From assembly GCA_050952125.1 (NCBI GenBank), contig JBMNKK010000001.1, positions 1-64,000 of the forward strand: a DNA stretch of 64,000 nucleotides. Reading direction: 5' to 3'. Each line of letters begins with the position of its first letter. Position 1 is the stretch's first letter. The position numbers and the translations under genes are program-made. Under the pieces are notes generated by a model. It made no database searches, was not told the DNA's origin, and was given only the letters and a program-made list of their open reading frames with translations. This DNA comes from UBA3951 sp050952125. Lineage in GTDB: Bacteria > Bacillota > Sulfobacillia > Fermentithermobacillales > Fermentithermobacillaceae. This document shows positions 51,691-59,478 of the stretch, in pieces.

Positions 51691-52939
51691 GTTCAGGAAC
51701 GTAGCCGCAGCCATGCTCGTTCTCGGCGCGGCACTCAAGAGACCTCCCGTTACCGTACTGGGGGCCTTCCTCCTGGGAGTCGTTTTCCTGGCCCGGGTGT
51801 ATTCGCGCCTCGCGCTGGGTGATATCGCGTACACACGGAAGCTCTCTTCTGCCGTGGCCTTCCCGGGCGACCTCATCGATTTGACGATCACCGTGGAAAA
51901 TAGAAAGCCGCTGGCCGTACCCCTTGTCTCGGACGACGAGGTTCCAGGGGCCTGGCAGGTCTCGCCCACGGCGTCAGGCGGGCATCACAGGCCGGGCAGA
52001 ACGCTCCTGCACAACGAGATGTCTTTGGGCGGATTCGAGACGATAACCAGGAAATTCACCGTGGAGTGTCCCGTGAGAGGCGAGTACTATGTGGGGCCCG
52101 CAACGCTGTCGTCAGGCGATCCGTTCGGCCTCTACCCCGTTTCCACGCGAGTCGATAAGGTCGACCGCCTGACCGTATACCCGCGTTTGATCCCGGTAGA
52201 GAACACTCCAAAGAAGAGCCTGTACCCCTTCGGCACATCGCGGGCACGATCGTGGACCTACCGTGACCCAAGCCTGCTCAAGATGGTGCGCCAGTATGTG
52301 CCCGGCGACAGCGTGAGGCACATGGACTGGAAAGCTACGGCTCGCAGCGGCAATCTGCAGACCAGAGTGTTCGACGCCACGTTTGGAGACAAAGTCGTAA
52401 TCTGCCTAGACCTCTCTACCTCGAGACTCCCCTGGGAAGGCATCAACGGAGACACATTCGAGAGCCTCGTCGTAGGTGCAGCTTCGCTCTGCCAGGATTT
52501 CCACAAGAGAGGCTTCGCGGTTGGACTGACTTCCAACGGGGTGTCTCAGTCGGGGCATACTACCCTGCTGGCACAGTGTCCTCCGGGGACCGGCGACAGA
52601 CACCTGGTGCGTATCCTGTCACTCTTGGCCGGCCTGAGGCATTACACCTTCGGTACCGCGGTCGCTGCCTGTTCGCGGCAGTGGGTAACCTCGGCCGGCA
52701 CATACCCGGTGATCCTTACGTCGCTGGCCGATGAAGGCACGCTCGCACTTGTGAAGACCCTCAGGGATAACGCGCCGAGGGCCGCGATCATTGCATTGTG
52801 TCCGGATTGCTGTAGAGATCCGGAGCATGACCTTTTCTTGAGATCCATGGCGGAAATGCATGGCATAACGGTGATGAGGGGCTTCATGGAAGGAGGATGG
52901 GACCGTGCGGACGCCTTCTCCCTATCTTCCGTGGAATAA
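51680..52939 (+). CDS. DUF58 membrane protein
   Basis: The ATG at 51680 lies inside the moxR end (11-base overlap), giving 419 residues; the earlier in-frame start at 51638 is unlikely. Two membrane segments at the N-terminus (FRNVAAAMLVLGAALKRPP and VTVLGAFLLGVVFLARVYS) precede a beta-rich part (FPGDLIDLTITVENRKPLAV). The DUF58 signature follows: RQYVPGDSVRHMDWKATARS, LQTRVFDATFGDKVVICLDL. The end has a vWA-like fold (FESLVVGAASLCQDFHKRGF). DUF58 proteins work with MoxR ATPases, probably at the membrane. Confidence 0.93.
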   Translation: MGARFRNVAAAMLVLGAALKRPPVTVLGAFLLGVVFLARVYSRLALGDIAYTRKLSSAVAFPGDLIDLTITVENRKPLAVPLVSDDEVPGAWQVSPTASGGHHRPGRTLLHNEMSLGGFETITRKFTVECPVRGEYYVGPATLSSGDPFGLYPVSTRVDKVDRLTVYPRLIPVENTPKKSLYPFGTSRARSWTYRDPSLLKMVRQYVPGDSVRHMDWKATARSGNLQTRVFDATFGDKVVICLDLSTSRLPWEGINGDTFESLVVGAASLCQDFHKRGFAVGLTSNGVSQSGHTTLLAQCPPGTGDRHLVRILSLLAGLRHYTFGTAVAACSRQWVTSAGTYPVILTSLADEGTLALVKTLRDNAPRAAIIALCPDCCRDPEHDLFLRSMAEMHGITVMRGFMEGGWDRADAFSLSSVE

Positions 52940-54242
52940 AGTTGCAGGCTCGGCGCTTCTCCTAGGCGTAGCTGCCTACCTATGGGCAGAAGGCCTTGGC
53001 GCTCTTAAGCAGCTCAGCCGAACCACCTGGCAAACCGACTTGGCAGCCTTCTTCGCGATCACCGCGCTGCTCGTAGTGTGGGCAGACCGGTCTCTCCACT
53101 CAAGACCCCTCAGGATCGCGTACCTATCGCTTGTCACACTCGGAGTCGCTGCCGCAGTTGCAGGCAGCCTGAGAGGCTCCGGGCTGCAAGCAGCGCTCCC
53201 GCTGGGGCTCACTACGGTGGGGCTCGGCGTGTCCTCGCTCTTGTGGCAGAAGAACAGGACAACTTGGTCTTGGCAGGGGAAGGTACTCTGGGCTTTCGTG
53301 CTTTCAGCCTTGCCCTCGGTGCTTTTTGCGGAACCCTCCCTTTCCGGAGGCCGGCCTCCTCTCATTCTGCTCGCACTCTTCCTGGTCTTAGGCGTTACGC
53401 TGTGCCTCTCAGATGAAGCGAGCGGCAACCTGTCCAACCGCTCCGGCAAGCGCTTGGCGGCCATTTCACTGGTTACGTTCGTCCTGGGGTGGGCGGTCGC
53501 TTCCCTTGCCCCGGGCGCATCGTCTGCGGCGTCCTGGGGCGTGAGGAGCCTGGCTGCCGCGGCAAGGGCTCTCTTTCTCGAGCTCGTCAAACCGGTTGCT
53601 TGGCTGGTCGACTGGCTGATACGGCTCCTCCTGATAGCGATCCGCAAAGAGCCGGATCCGGAGGCTCCCATACAGATGATGCCGGGGAAACGCCCGCTTC
53701 CTGAGGTCCGTGAGTACACTACCCCAAAAGCATTCACGGTGGCGGGATGGATTCTAGGCGTGATAGCGGTTGCGGCGTTCATTCGCGTCCTCTGGATACT
53801 CATGGAGCGCTATGCTGCAAAACGAGATGCATCTAGAGTCACCGAAGAAAGAACCAGCGATTGGTCGGCGGCAAATGCAGCAAAGTGGGCGGCGGCTAAG
53901 GCGAGGGAAGTCCTTGAGCCCGTAATGCGCCTCATATCCGGCCGCCTGGCCGGCAGAGAGAGTCACGCCGACCCGATAGTATCGATCTATGCCGAATTCA
54001 TGGAGGCGGCTGCCGAAAGCGGGTTCCCGAGGAAGCCATCACAAACTCCGCTCGAATTCTCCCGCGCGTTCGCATCGGCCGTGCCCGGAGCGGCCGCTCA
54101 GATTGGAGCCATATCCTCCTGCTTCACGGAGAGATTCTACTCGGGCCGGAAAGCATCGGCCGGGGAACTGGCGGCAATGCGGGAGAACCTGAAATCTCTG
54201 AAAGAATCTCTTGCTCTTGACCGCGAAGAACAGGTAACTTAG
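52905..54242 (+). CDS. Membrane protein with C-terminal DUF4129
   Basis: The GTG at 52905 follows AAGGAGG by 8 bases and overlaps the DUF58 gene by 35 bases; the product has 445 residues. Six or more membrane segments fill the first 235 residues, another lies near 280 (VAGWILGVIAVAAFIRVLWI). The final 115 residues are a DUF4129 domain: VSIYAEFMEAAAESGFPRKP, SQTPLEFSRAFASAVPGAAA, CFTERFYSGRKAS. In many Firmicutes DUF4129 is attached to a transglutaminase-like domain with a Cys-His-Asp triad; that domain is absent here. The gene probably forms a membrane complex with the MoxR and DUF58 proteins. Confidence 0.85.
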   Translation: MRTPSPYLPWNKVAGSALLLGVAAYLWAEGLGALKQLSRTTWQTDLAAFFAITALLVVWADRSLHSRPLRIAYLSLVTLGVAAAVAGSLRGSGLQAALPLGLTTVGLGVSSLLWQKNRTTWSWQGKVLWAFVLSALPSVLFAEPSLSGGRPPLILLALFLVLGVTLCLSDEASGNLSNRSGKRLAAISLVTFVLGWAVASLAPGASSAASWGVRSLAAAARALFLELVKPVAWLVDWLIRLLLIAIRKEPDPEAPIQMMPGKRPLPEVREYTTPKAFTVAGWILGVIAVAAFIRVLWILMERYAAKRDASRVTEERTSDWSAANAAKWAAAKAREVLEPVMRLISGRLAGRESHADPIVSIYAEFMEAAAESGFPRKPSQTPLEFSRAFASAVPGAAAQIGAISSCFTERFYSGRKASAGELAAMRENLKSLKESLALDREEQVT

Positions 54243-54285
54243 CCTTATGACGAGACGTTTTCACCAAGGCATTTGAGGTGCGCGA

Positions 54286-55440
54286 TTGAGGATGCCCTCT
54301 CGCTCCACAACATCAATATTGCTCCTGGCCATGAGCCTGGAACTGGGCGGCGCGGAGACCCATCTGGTTTCTCTCGCCAAGAACCTTAAGGCGCGCGGCT
54401 GGGACGTCACGGTAGCCTCGGCCGGAGGGTCGCTGGTTCAGTCTCTGTCCCTCTCGGGCATCCCCCACTTTGACGCGCCTCTCAACTCGAGATCGCCGCT
54501 CAACATGGCTAAAGCGGCGGGAACCGTCAAGCACCTCGTGCGCACGAGAGAGGTCGGTCTAGTCCACGCTCACGCGAGAATACCCGCGTGGATTTCCGAG
54601 GGTATTGCCAGGCGGGCGGGCGTTCCCATGGTTGTCACGTACCACGGTACGTTTGTATCGGGACCGTTCTGGAACTACTTCACCAGGCCCGGAGACCGCA
54701 CGATAGCAATTAGCCCCGACATCAAAGACTACATAGTTCGCGAGTTTGGCTTCGATCCTGAGAGGATCACGGTGATCCCGAACGGCATAGACCTCGACGT
54801 TTTCGCACCTGCTTCGCCGGCCGAACGCCTTGAGGCAAGGGCTTCGTTCGGAGTCGGCGGAAGCCAAGGCCCCGTGATCGTCTACGCGTCTCGGATTGAG
54901 CACGACCTTACCGAAGTGACGAAGAAGGTCGCTCGCGCGGCGGAGATACTGCAACCGAAGTACCCGGACCTGGCTCTCCTTATAGCCGGTGACGGCGATG
55001 GAGTCGCCGAGCTCGGCAAAGTAGTCGCCGAGGTCAACGACAACACGGGCAGAGAAACCGTGCGCTGTCTGGGATACGTGAAGGATACCGCCCGCGCGTA
55101 CGCTGCCGCTGATGTTGTCGTAGGCATGTCCAGAGTCGCTCTGGAGGCGTCGGCCTGCGAAAGACCCGTCATAATCGCGGGGCCGGGAGGGCTGTTTGGA
55201 CCCATCACTCCCGATACGGCCCCGTCCCTCGAAGAGTGCAATTTTACGACAAGAGGAGCGCCTTCCCCCCTTACGCCGGACACCCTTGCGGCCGAAATCG
55301 ACGCTCTTCTGGCTGACAGCGAAAAGAGAGCGAGTCTTGCCCGCTTCGCCCGAGAAATCGTGGCGTCCAAACACTCAATGGAGCGCGTCACGCTGGAAAC
55401 CGAGAAAGTGTACCGGGCGGCTATGGGCAAAAGAAACTGA
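54286..55440 (+). CDS. Glycosyltransferase family 4 protein
   Basis: The protein has 384 residues from TTG 54286; an ATG two codons on is the alternative. The GT-B fold is clear: LAMSLELGGAETHLVSLAKN, VGLVHAHARIPAWISEGIAR, ITVIPNGIDLDVFAP, VIVYASRIEHDLTEVTKKVA, LLIAGDGDGVAEL and the E-x7-E donor site region VGMSRVALEASACERPVIIA. Family 4 enzymes move a sugar from a nucleotide donor to lipid or polysaccharide acceptors with retention of configuration. The linked donor and acceptor cannot be read from the sequence. No other polysaccharide genes surround it; the closest gene is a secreted phosphoesterase. Confidence 0.9.
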   Translation: MRMPSRSTTSILLLAMSLELGGAETHLVSLAKNLKARGWDVTVASAGGSLVQSLSLSGIPHFDAPLNSRSPLNMAKAAGTVKHLVRTREVGLVHAHARIPAWISEGIARRAGVPMVVTYHGTFVSGPFWNYFTRPGDRTIAISPDIKDYIVREFGFDPERITVIPNGIDLDVFAPASPAERLEARASFGVGGSQGPVIVYASRIEHDLTEVTKKVARAAEILQPKYPDLALLIAGDGDGVAELGKVVAEVNDNTGRETVRCLGYVKDTARAYAAADVVVGMSRVALEASACERPVIIAGPGGLFGPITPDTAPSLEECNFTTRGAPSPLTPDTLAAEIDALLADSEKRASLARFAREIVASKHSMERVTLETEKVYRAAMGKRN

Positions 55441-55508
55441 GAGCTCGGAACCCATTCTCACCACACTCGTCGATCACTATAGAAACCATTTCCAACGGAG
55501 GACCCAAT

Positions 55509-57680
55509 ATGTGCCTATTTCGACGGTATTTCGCGTTTCGTCCCGTAAGGGGTGTTCTTTCAGCATGCCTCGCCCTGGCGTTGGCCGTTACCTTTCTGGC
55601 CCCTGTTGCGTTGGCTGCTGCAGACGCGTCATCGTACCGGTCGCTCGGCAGGCTCAAGGGCGGCAATCGCGCGTCGTTCACCTTCATCTTCGCCTCCGAC
55701 AGCCACCTGGGATACGGGCCGGCAGACCGGAACACTCAGCTTGCTCTTGATGACATGTCGCGGAACGAAAAGAACGCCGCGTTCGCGATCGTTGCCGGCG
55801 ACATCACTGAGACGGGCGACGCCGGCGAGTACGCGCTCTTCAAACAGATGACGTCGTCTCTCCCCTTTCCGGTTATGGGCGCTTTGGGTAACCACGAATC
55901 GAGGTGGCAAGACCCGCAGGGTTCTCTCTTGGCGAGCGAGGTCGGAGCGCGCAACTACTCCTTTGACTACGGCAACTGGCACTTTGTCGTGCTCGATTCG
56001 ACGTATCCCGGCCAAACATTGGGAACACTTGAGCCAGCTACGCTGGATTGGCTTGAGACCGACCTGCGGTCGCAGCCAAAAACCAAGCCGGTGGCGGTGT
56101 TCGCTCACCACCCTCTCCTTTACGAGCCGAGCAGATTTCAGGATTCCGATGACGCCTTTGCCGCCATACTGGACAAGTACCCCGTGCGCGCCGTTTTCTG
56201 CGCTCACGGCCACTCGTTCATCACGTGGAAAGGCCAGGGCAGAGACTTCCTGATGACGGGAGCGCTCATGGATGGCGCCTACACTGCGGTTAAAGTGAAC
56301 GGTTCCTCAATGACGTGTTATTCGGTGAAGGTTACGGCCGAAGGCAGAGAACGCCGCGAACTGCTCAAGGTGAATTCAAGGTACTGGAACGGCAATAACG
56401 ATCCGAGAGTGAGCCCACTCACGGGATTCACCGCTTCCTACGAGGGCGGCACGCTGTCCGGCTCATTCAATCTATCGAAGGAGGCAGAAGTCGCCGTCCG
56501 GATAGACGGAGGCGGCTACAACCCGTTGGGTGTCCTGGGTAAAGGAAACCATAGGTTCAGTCTAGACGTGTCCGGGCATGCAAAGGGCTATCACAGCGTG
56601 AGGCTCAGAGTTGAGACCAAGGACGGCCCCTTCTACTCGTCCGTGGAGTTCTCGAAAGACGCCGGAGACCTTGCCTTATGGAGAAGAAACTTGGGCAGCG
56701 CCGTTGTCGGTGAGTTCGTCGCCAAGGGCGCGCGCCACTTCATAGCGGGAACCCGTGACGGCAGAGTCCTCATGATCGAAGCCGAAAGCGGGTCTACGGT
56801 TTGGGAGTACAGCGCCGGCTCGCCGTGGGGGGGCGGTGTCATTGACGGAAACCGCCTGTACTTCGGGACGGCCAAGGGCGAAGTGCAGTGTGTGAACGCA
56901 GATACCGGCGGCGCGATCTGGCGCATTGCCCTCGACAAGGCGGGGTTCGCGGCACCACCCCAAGTGGGCGAAATGGAAGGAGAGAAGCGCGTCTACATAG
57001 GTTCTTCATCGGGTGCCCTCTACTGTCTTAGGGCGACGACGGGCTCTAACATCTGGACCTACCTGGCCGGAGGAGCCATAGCGTCGGCGCCTCAAGTCGC
57101 GCTCGGAAGGGTCGTCTTCGGAGCGTGGGACGGCGTGCTGTACGGCGTGGACGAGGCAACCGGAAACGCGGCGTGGACACAGAAGCTTGGCAGGCAGATG
57201 TATTACTCGCCTTACTTAAGTCCTGCAATCTACAACAACCTGGTGTTCGCAACAACGCCGTACGACGCTCACAACGAAGGGGGACTGCTTGCGGCGTTCG
57301 ATGTGGTGTCCGGTCAGCTTGTCTGGAAGGCGGGCCTGGGAGTTACCCTCATGTCACCTTCGATCTCGGCGGCTTCTGAATTGGTCGTGCCCGGAGCTAA
57401 CGGGAGCATCTACGCTTTCTCACCCTTCGACGGCACCCCTCTGTGGCGCATGGACGGGAGCAGTTCACACTTTGCAGCCTCGCCGGGCCGAGGTCCTGAA
57501 TATGTCTCCGGCGGTTATAGAGGCGTCGTGAACTTCCTGACGCACGACTTAAGTGCAGACTATAAGGTAGGCGATACATCGTTGTTCGTCTCTCCCCTGC
57601 TCCTCAAAGGGGCAGGAGACACTCTGGTAGTAGTGGCTGACTCGGCAGGCAACATCTTGTCGCTGAGGTTCCCTAAGTAG
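55509..57680 (+). CDS. Secreted metallophosphoesterase fused to PQQ-like beta-propeller
   Basis: The protein has 723 residues. A signal peptide (GVLSACLALALAVTFLAPVA) leads to a calcineurin-like phosphoesterase at about 55-260. The metal ligands are FIFASDSHLGYG, AIVAGDITETGD, MGALGNHESRW, VAVFAHHPLLY and VFCAHGHSF. A short beta domain (270-380) follows. From about 400 to 720 there are PQQ-like propeller repeats: GRVLMIEAESGSTVWEYSAG, NRLYFGTAKGEVQCVNADTG, KRVYIGSSSGALYCLRATTG, GRVVFGAWDGVLYGVDEATG, each with the tryptophan docking pattern. It is secreted or wall-bound. The propeller may bind polymer or a partner; whether it binds PQQ is not shown. GGAGG stands just before the ATG. Confidence 0.92.
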   Translation: MCLFRRYFAFRPVRGVLSACLALALAVTFLAPVALAAADASSYRSLGRLKGGNRASFTFIFASDSHLGYGPADRNTQLALDDMSRNEKNAAFAIVAGDITETGDAGEYALFKQMTSSLPFPVMGALGNHESRWQDPQGSLLASEVGARNYSFDYGNWHFVVLDSTYPGQTLGTLEPATLDWLETDLRSQPKTKPVAVFAHHPLLYEPSRFQDSDDAFAAILDKYPVRAVFCAHGHSFITWKGQGRDFLMTGALMDGAYTAVKVNGSSMTCYSVKVTAEGRERRELLKVNSRYWNGNNDPRVSPLTGFTASYEGGTLSGSFNLSKEAEVAVRIDGGGYNPLGVLGKGNHRFSLDVSGHAKGYHSVRLRVETKDGPFYSSVEFSKDAGDLALWRRNLGSAVVGEFVAKGARHFIAGTRDGRVLMIEAESGSTVWEYSAGSPWGGGVIDGNRLYFGTAKGEVQCVNADTGGAIWRIALDKAGFAAPPQVGEMEGEKRVYIGSSSGALYCLRATTGSNIWTYLAGGAIASAPQVALGRVVFGAWDGVLYGVDEATGNAAWTQKLGRQMYYSPYLSPAIYNNLVFATTPYDAHNEGGLLAAFDVVSGQLVWKAGLGVTLMSPSISAASELVVPGANGSIYAFSPFDGTPLWRMDGSSSHFAASPGRGPEYVSGGYRGVVNFLTHDLSADYKVGDTSLFVSPLLLKGAGDTLVVVADSAGNILSLRFPK

Positions 57681-57741
57681 AATCTGCCCAAGCGCGCTCC
57701 GGCATATTGGAGCAGCGCTAAGCGGTAATGCGGTCGACTCC

Positions 57742-57793
57742 AAAAACCTCCTTCAGGGCATAATCAGAGTGCGGTTGTCCGAAGGAGGTTTTT
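57742..57793 (+). promoter_or_regulatory. Hairpin that hides the ldh ribosome binding site
   Basis: A perfect 13-bp inverted repeat, AAAAACCTCCTTC (57742-57754) and GAAGGAGGTTTTT (57781-57793), flanks a 26-base loop. The right arm contains the ribosome binding site AAGGAGG (57782-57788) of the lactate dehydrogenase gene, eight bases before its ATG at 57797. The arm also ends in five T, so it looks like an intrinsic terminator as well. Control by attenuation or by ribosome-site masking is likely; it could also simply terminate the upstream gene. Confidence 0.75.
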
Positions 57794-57796
57794 CAT

Positions 57797-58939
57797 ATGG
57801 AGCCGGAAGTCGAGTTCATCTCTATTCCGAAGCCGTCCAGAGTTGCGATCATAGGCGCCGGAATGGTGGGTTCTACCTACGCGTACACCCTTCTGCTGCA
57901 GGGAATCGCGGACGAGATCTGCCTTCTGGACAAGAGACAATCCCGGGCTGAAGGAGAAGCGCTCGACCTAAACCATTCGGTGCCGCTCACCCGGCGGGCC
58001 GAGATCTGGGCCGGGACGATGGAGGATGTCAAAGACGCCGACATTATCATGATCGCGGCAGGAGCCTCACAGAAACCGGGTCAGACCAGGCTAGACCTCT
58101 TGAAGGAGAATGCCAGGATTGTGGGAGACATCGCGGAAGAGGCAGGCTCGCTGGCTCCGGACGCCGTCTTTCTTGTGACCACCAACCCGGTCGATGTGAT
58201 GACATACGTAACGATGGCCAGATCGGGCGTCCATCACTCACACGTCATCGGATCGGGGACGGCGCTCGACACGGCCCGCCTGCGGTATATGATAAGCCGC
58301 CGCCTTGGCATCGATCCCAGAAGCGTCCACGCTTACGTTGTGGGCGAACACGGAGATTCTGAAGTCGTAGCGTGGAGCCGCGCGTCGGTCGCGGGCACGG
58401 GAATCGATGAGTGGCCCGAACTCTGCGAAGAGACCCGGTCCAGGATATCCGACGACGTCAAGATGGCTGCCTATGATGTGATTGAGAAGAAAGGCGCCAC
58501 CTACTACGCGATAGCGACCGCCCTCAGCAGGATCACGGAGGCGATCTTGAAAGACACGAGGACCGTCTTCTCGGTATCATCCTACCTGCAAGGAGAATAC
58601 GGAGTGGAAGATGTCTACATGGGCGTCCCGTCGATAGTGGGCCGAGAAGGAGTCCTGCGTACAATCGAGGTCCCGCTCTCCGAGAGCGAACTGAGGAGGC
58701 TTAGGCAGTCGGCGCACGTTTTGAGAAAAGCGGTGGACGCGATCGACATTGAGTCAATGCGGCAGTTGAGCCGGGGCAGGGCGCTTGCGGGAGCGCTGTC
58801 GGGCTCAAAGTCAGAGGCATCGAACGAGTTCATCACGGGACGCGATCTCCTGCCTCACATCGCCAAGCCGGTCGACAAGGGGACGATCCGGGCAATCCGG
58901 CCGCGGAGGCAGATGAAAAAACCGCGGCCTCTGCTATAG
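57797..58939 (+). CDS. ldh: L-lactate dehydrogenase with C-terminal extension
   Basis: The protein has 380 residues; normal L-lactate dehydrogenases have about 315. The NAD fold opens RVAIIGAGMVGSTYAYTLLL. The specificity loop AGASQKPGQTRLDLLKENAR has the glutamine and arginine of lactate rather than malate enzymes. The catalytic pair is TTNPVDVMTYV and VVGEHGDSEVVAWS (His). It reduces pyruvate to L-lactate with NADH. The canonical end is near SELRRLRQSAHVLRKAVDAI; the remaining 60 residues (MRQLSRGRALAGALSGSKSE, FITGRDLLPHIAKPVDKGTI, then a basic end) are extra and of unknown role. The hairpin upstream covers its ribosome binding site. Confidence 0.93.
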   Translation: MEPEVEFISIPKPSRVAIIGAGMVGSTYAYTLLLQGIADEICLLDKRQSRAEGEALDLNHSVPLTRRAEIWAGTMEDVKDADIIMIAAGASQKPGQTRLDLLKENARIVGDIAEEAGSLAPDAVFLVTTNPVDVMTYVTMARSGVHHSHVIGSGTALDTARLRYMISRRLGIDPRSVHAYVVGEHGDSEVVAWSRASVAGTGIDEWPELCEETRSRISDDVKMAAYDVIEKKGATYYAIATALSRITEAILKDTRTVFSVSSYLQGEYGVEDVYMGVPSIVGREGVLRTIEVPLSESELRRLRQSAHVLRKAVDAIDIESMRQLSRGRALAGALSGSKSEASNEFITGRDLLPHIAKPVDKGTIRAIRPRRQMKKPRPLL

Positions 58940-58968
58940 CGCCGGCGCCTGAGAGCGAACCCTCCGTC

Positions 58969-59346
58969 CTACACCGTCCGCTCGCGAGACGCATCCATCC
59001 CGCTGCCAAGATCAGCCCTCCTGGCCGGCCGCTCAGAGGGCCTCGGCGACCGGGCAATGGTTATGCTGGAATACGTTGACGTCACCTCGGCGAGCTTACC
59101 ATCCACATACCTCCTGGTCACCTCCGCCCGGGGAACGACAACGGTGAGTTCGTACGGGATGTTCAGGTCGCTGGATGAACGCACACACATAGCGAGGTCT
59201 TCAATGCATATGCAGACTTCATCTGCCGTCGCCGGCGGTATATCCCCCCTGCACCGTGACAGCTCAGGAAGGGGACGCCTGATTACCTTAGGCTCCAGCC
59301 CGATAAGCGTCTTTAGCCATGTAACAGCGCGACAGACCGCTCCCAC
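58969..59346 (-). CDS. Unknown protein, 125 residues
   Basis: The GTG at 59346 follows GGTGGGAGC. The sequence has balanced composition with AVTWLKTLIGLEPKVIRRPL, DEVCICIEDLAMCVRSSSDL and PYELTVVVPRAEVTRRYVDG, and looks like a real folded protein. I do not recognise a family and it has no membrane segment. A competing plus-strand frame (59057-59392) covers the same bases but is Ser/Thr-rich in the way shadow frames often are. The gene lies between the convergent lactate dehydrogenase and the nucleoside operon. Confidence 0.5.
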   Translation of the reverse strand: MGAVCRAVTWLKTLIGLEPKVIRRPLPELSRCRGDIPPATADEVCICIEDLAMCVRSSSDLNIPYELTVVVPRAEVTRRYVDGKLAEVTSTYSSITIARSPRPSERPARRADLGSGMDASRERTV

Positions 59347-59442
59347 GCTCCCACCTCACGCCCGACTTACTCTTCCGGGACATATTATGTAGACCGGGAA
59401 GCGCCGGTTCGCGTTAGATCGCGCCGGCGGCCCGCCTTAAGC

Positions 59443-59466
59443 AAAGGCCCCCCGGTTTCGGGGGCC
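59443..59466 (-). terminator. Terminator-like hairpin of the nucleoside operon
   Basis: On the minus strand GGCCCCC / GGGGGCC (59446-59452 with 59460-59466) forms a 7-bp GC stem with a 7-base loop, followed by TTTGCTT. It stands 12 bases after the stop of the deaminase gene, the last gene of the operon. Confidence 0.6.
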
Positions 59467-59478
59467 ACGACATACGGC

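Noticed and set aside
59057..59392. 111-residue plus-strand frame overlapping the small unknown gene
   Set aside because: Its Ser/Thr-rich composition and lack of a ribosome binding site make the minus-strand reading more likely.
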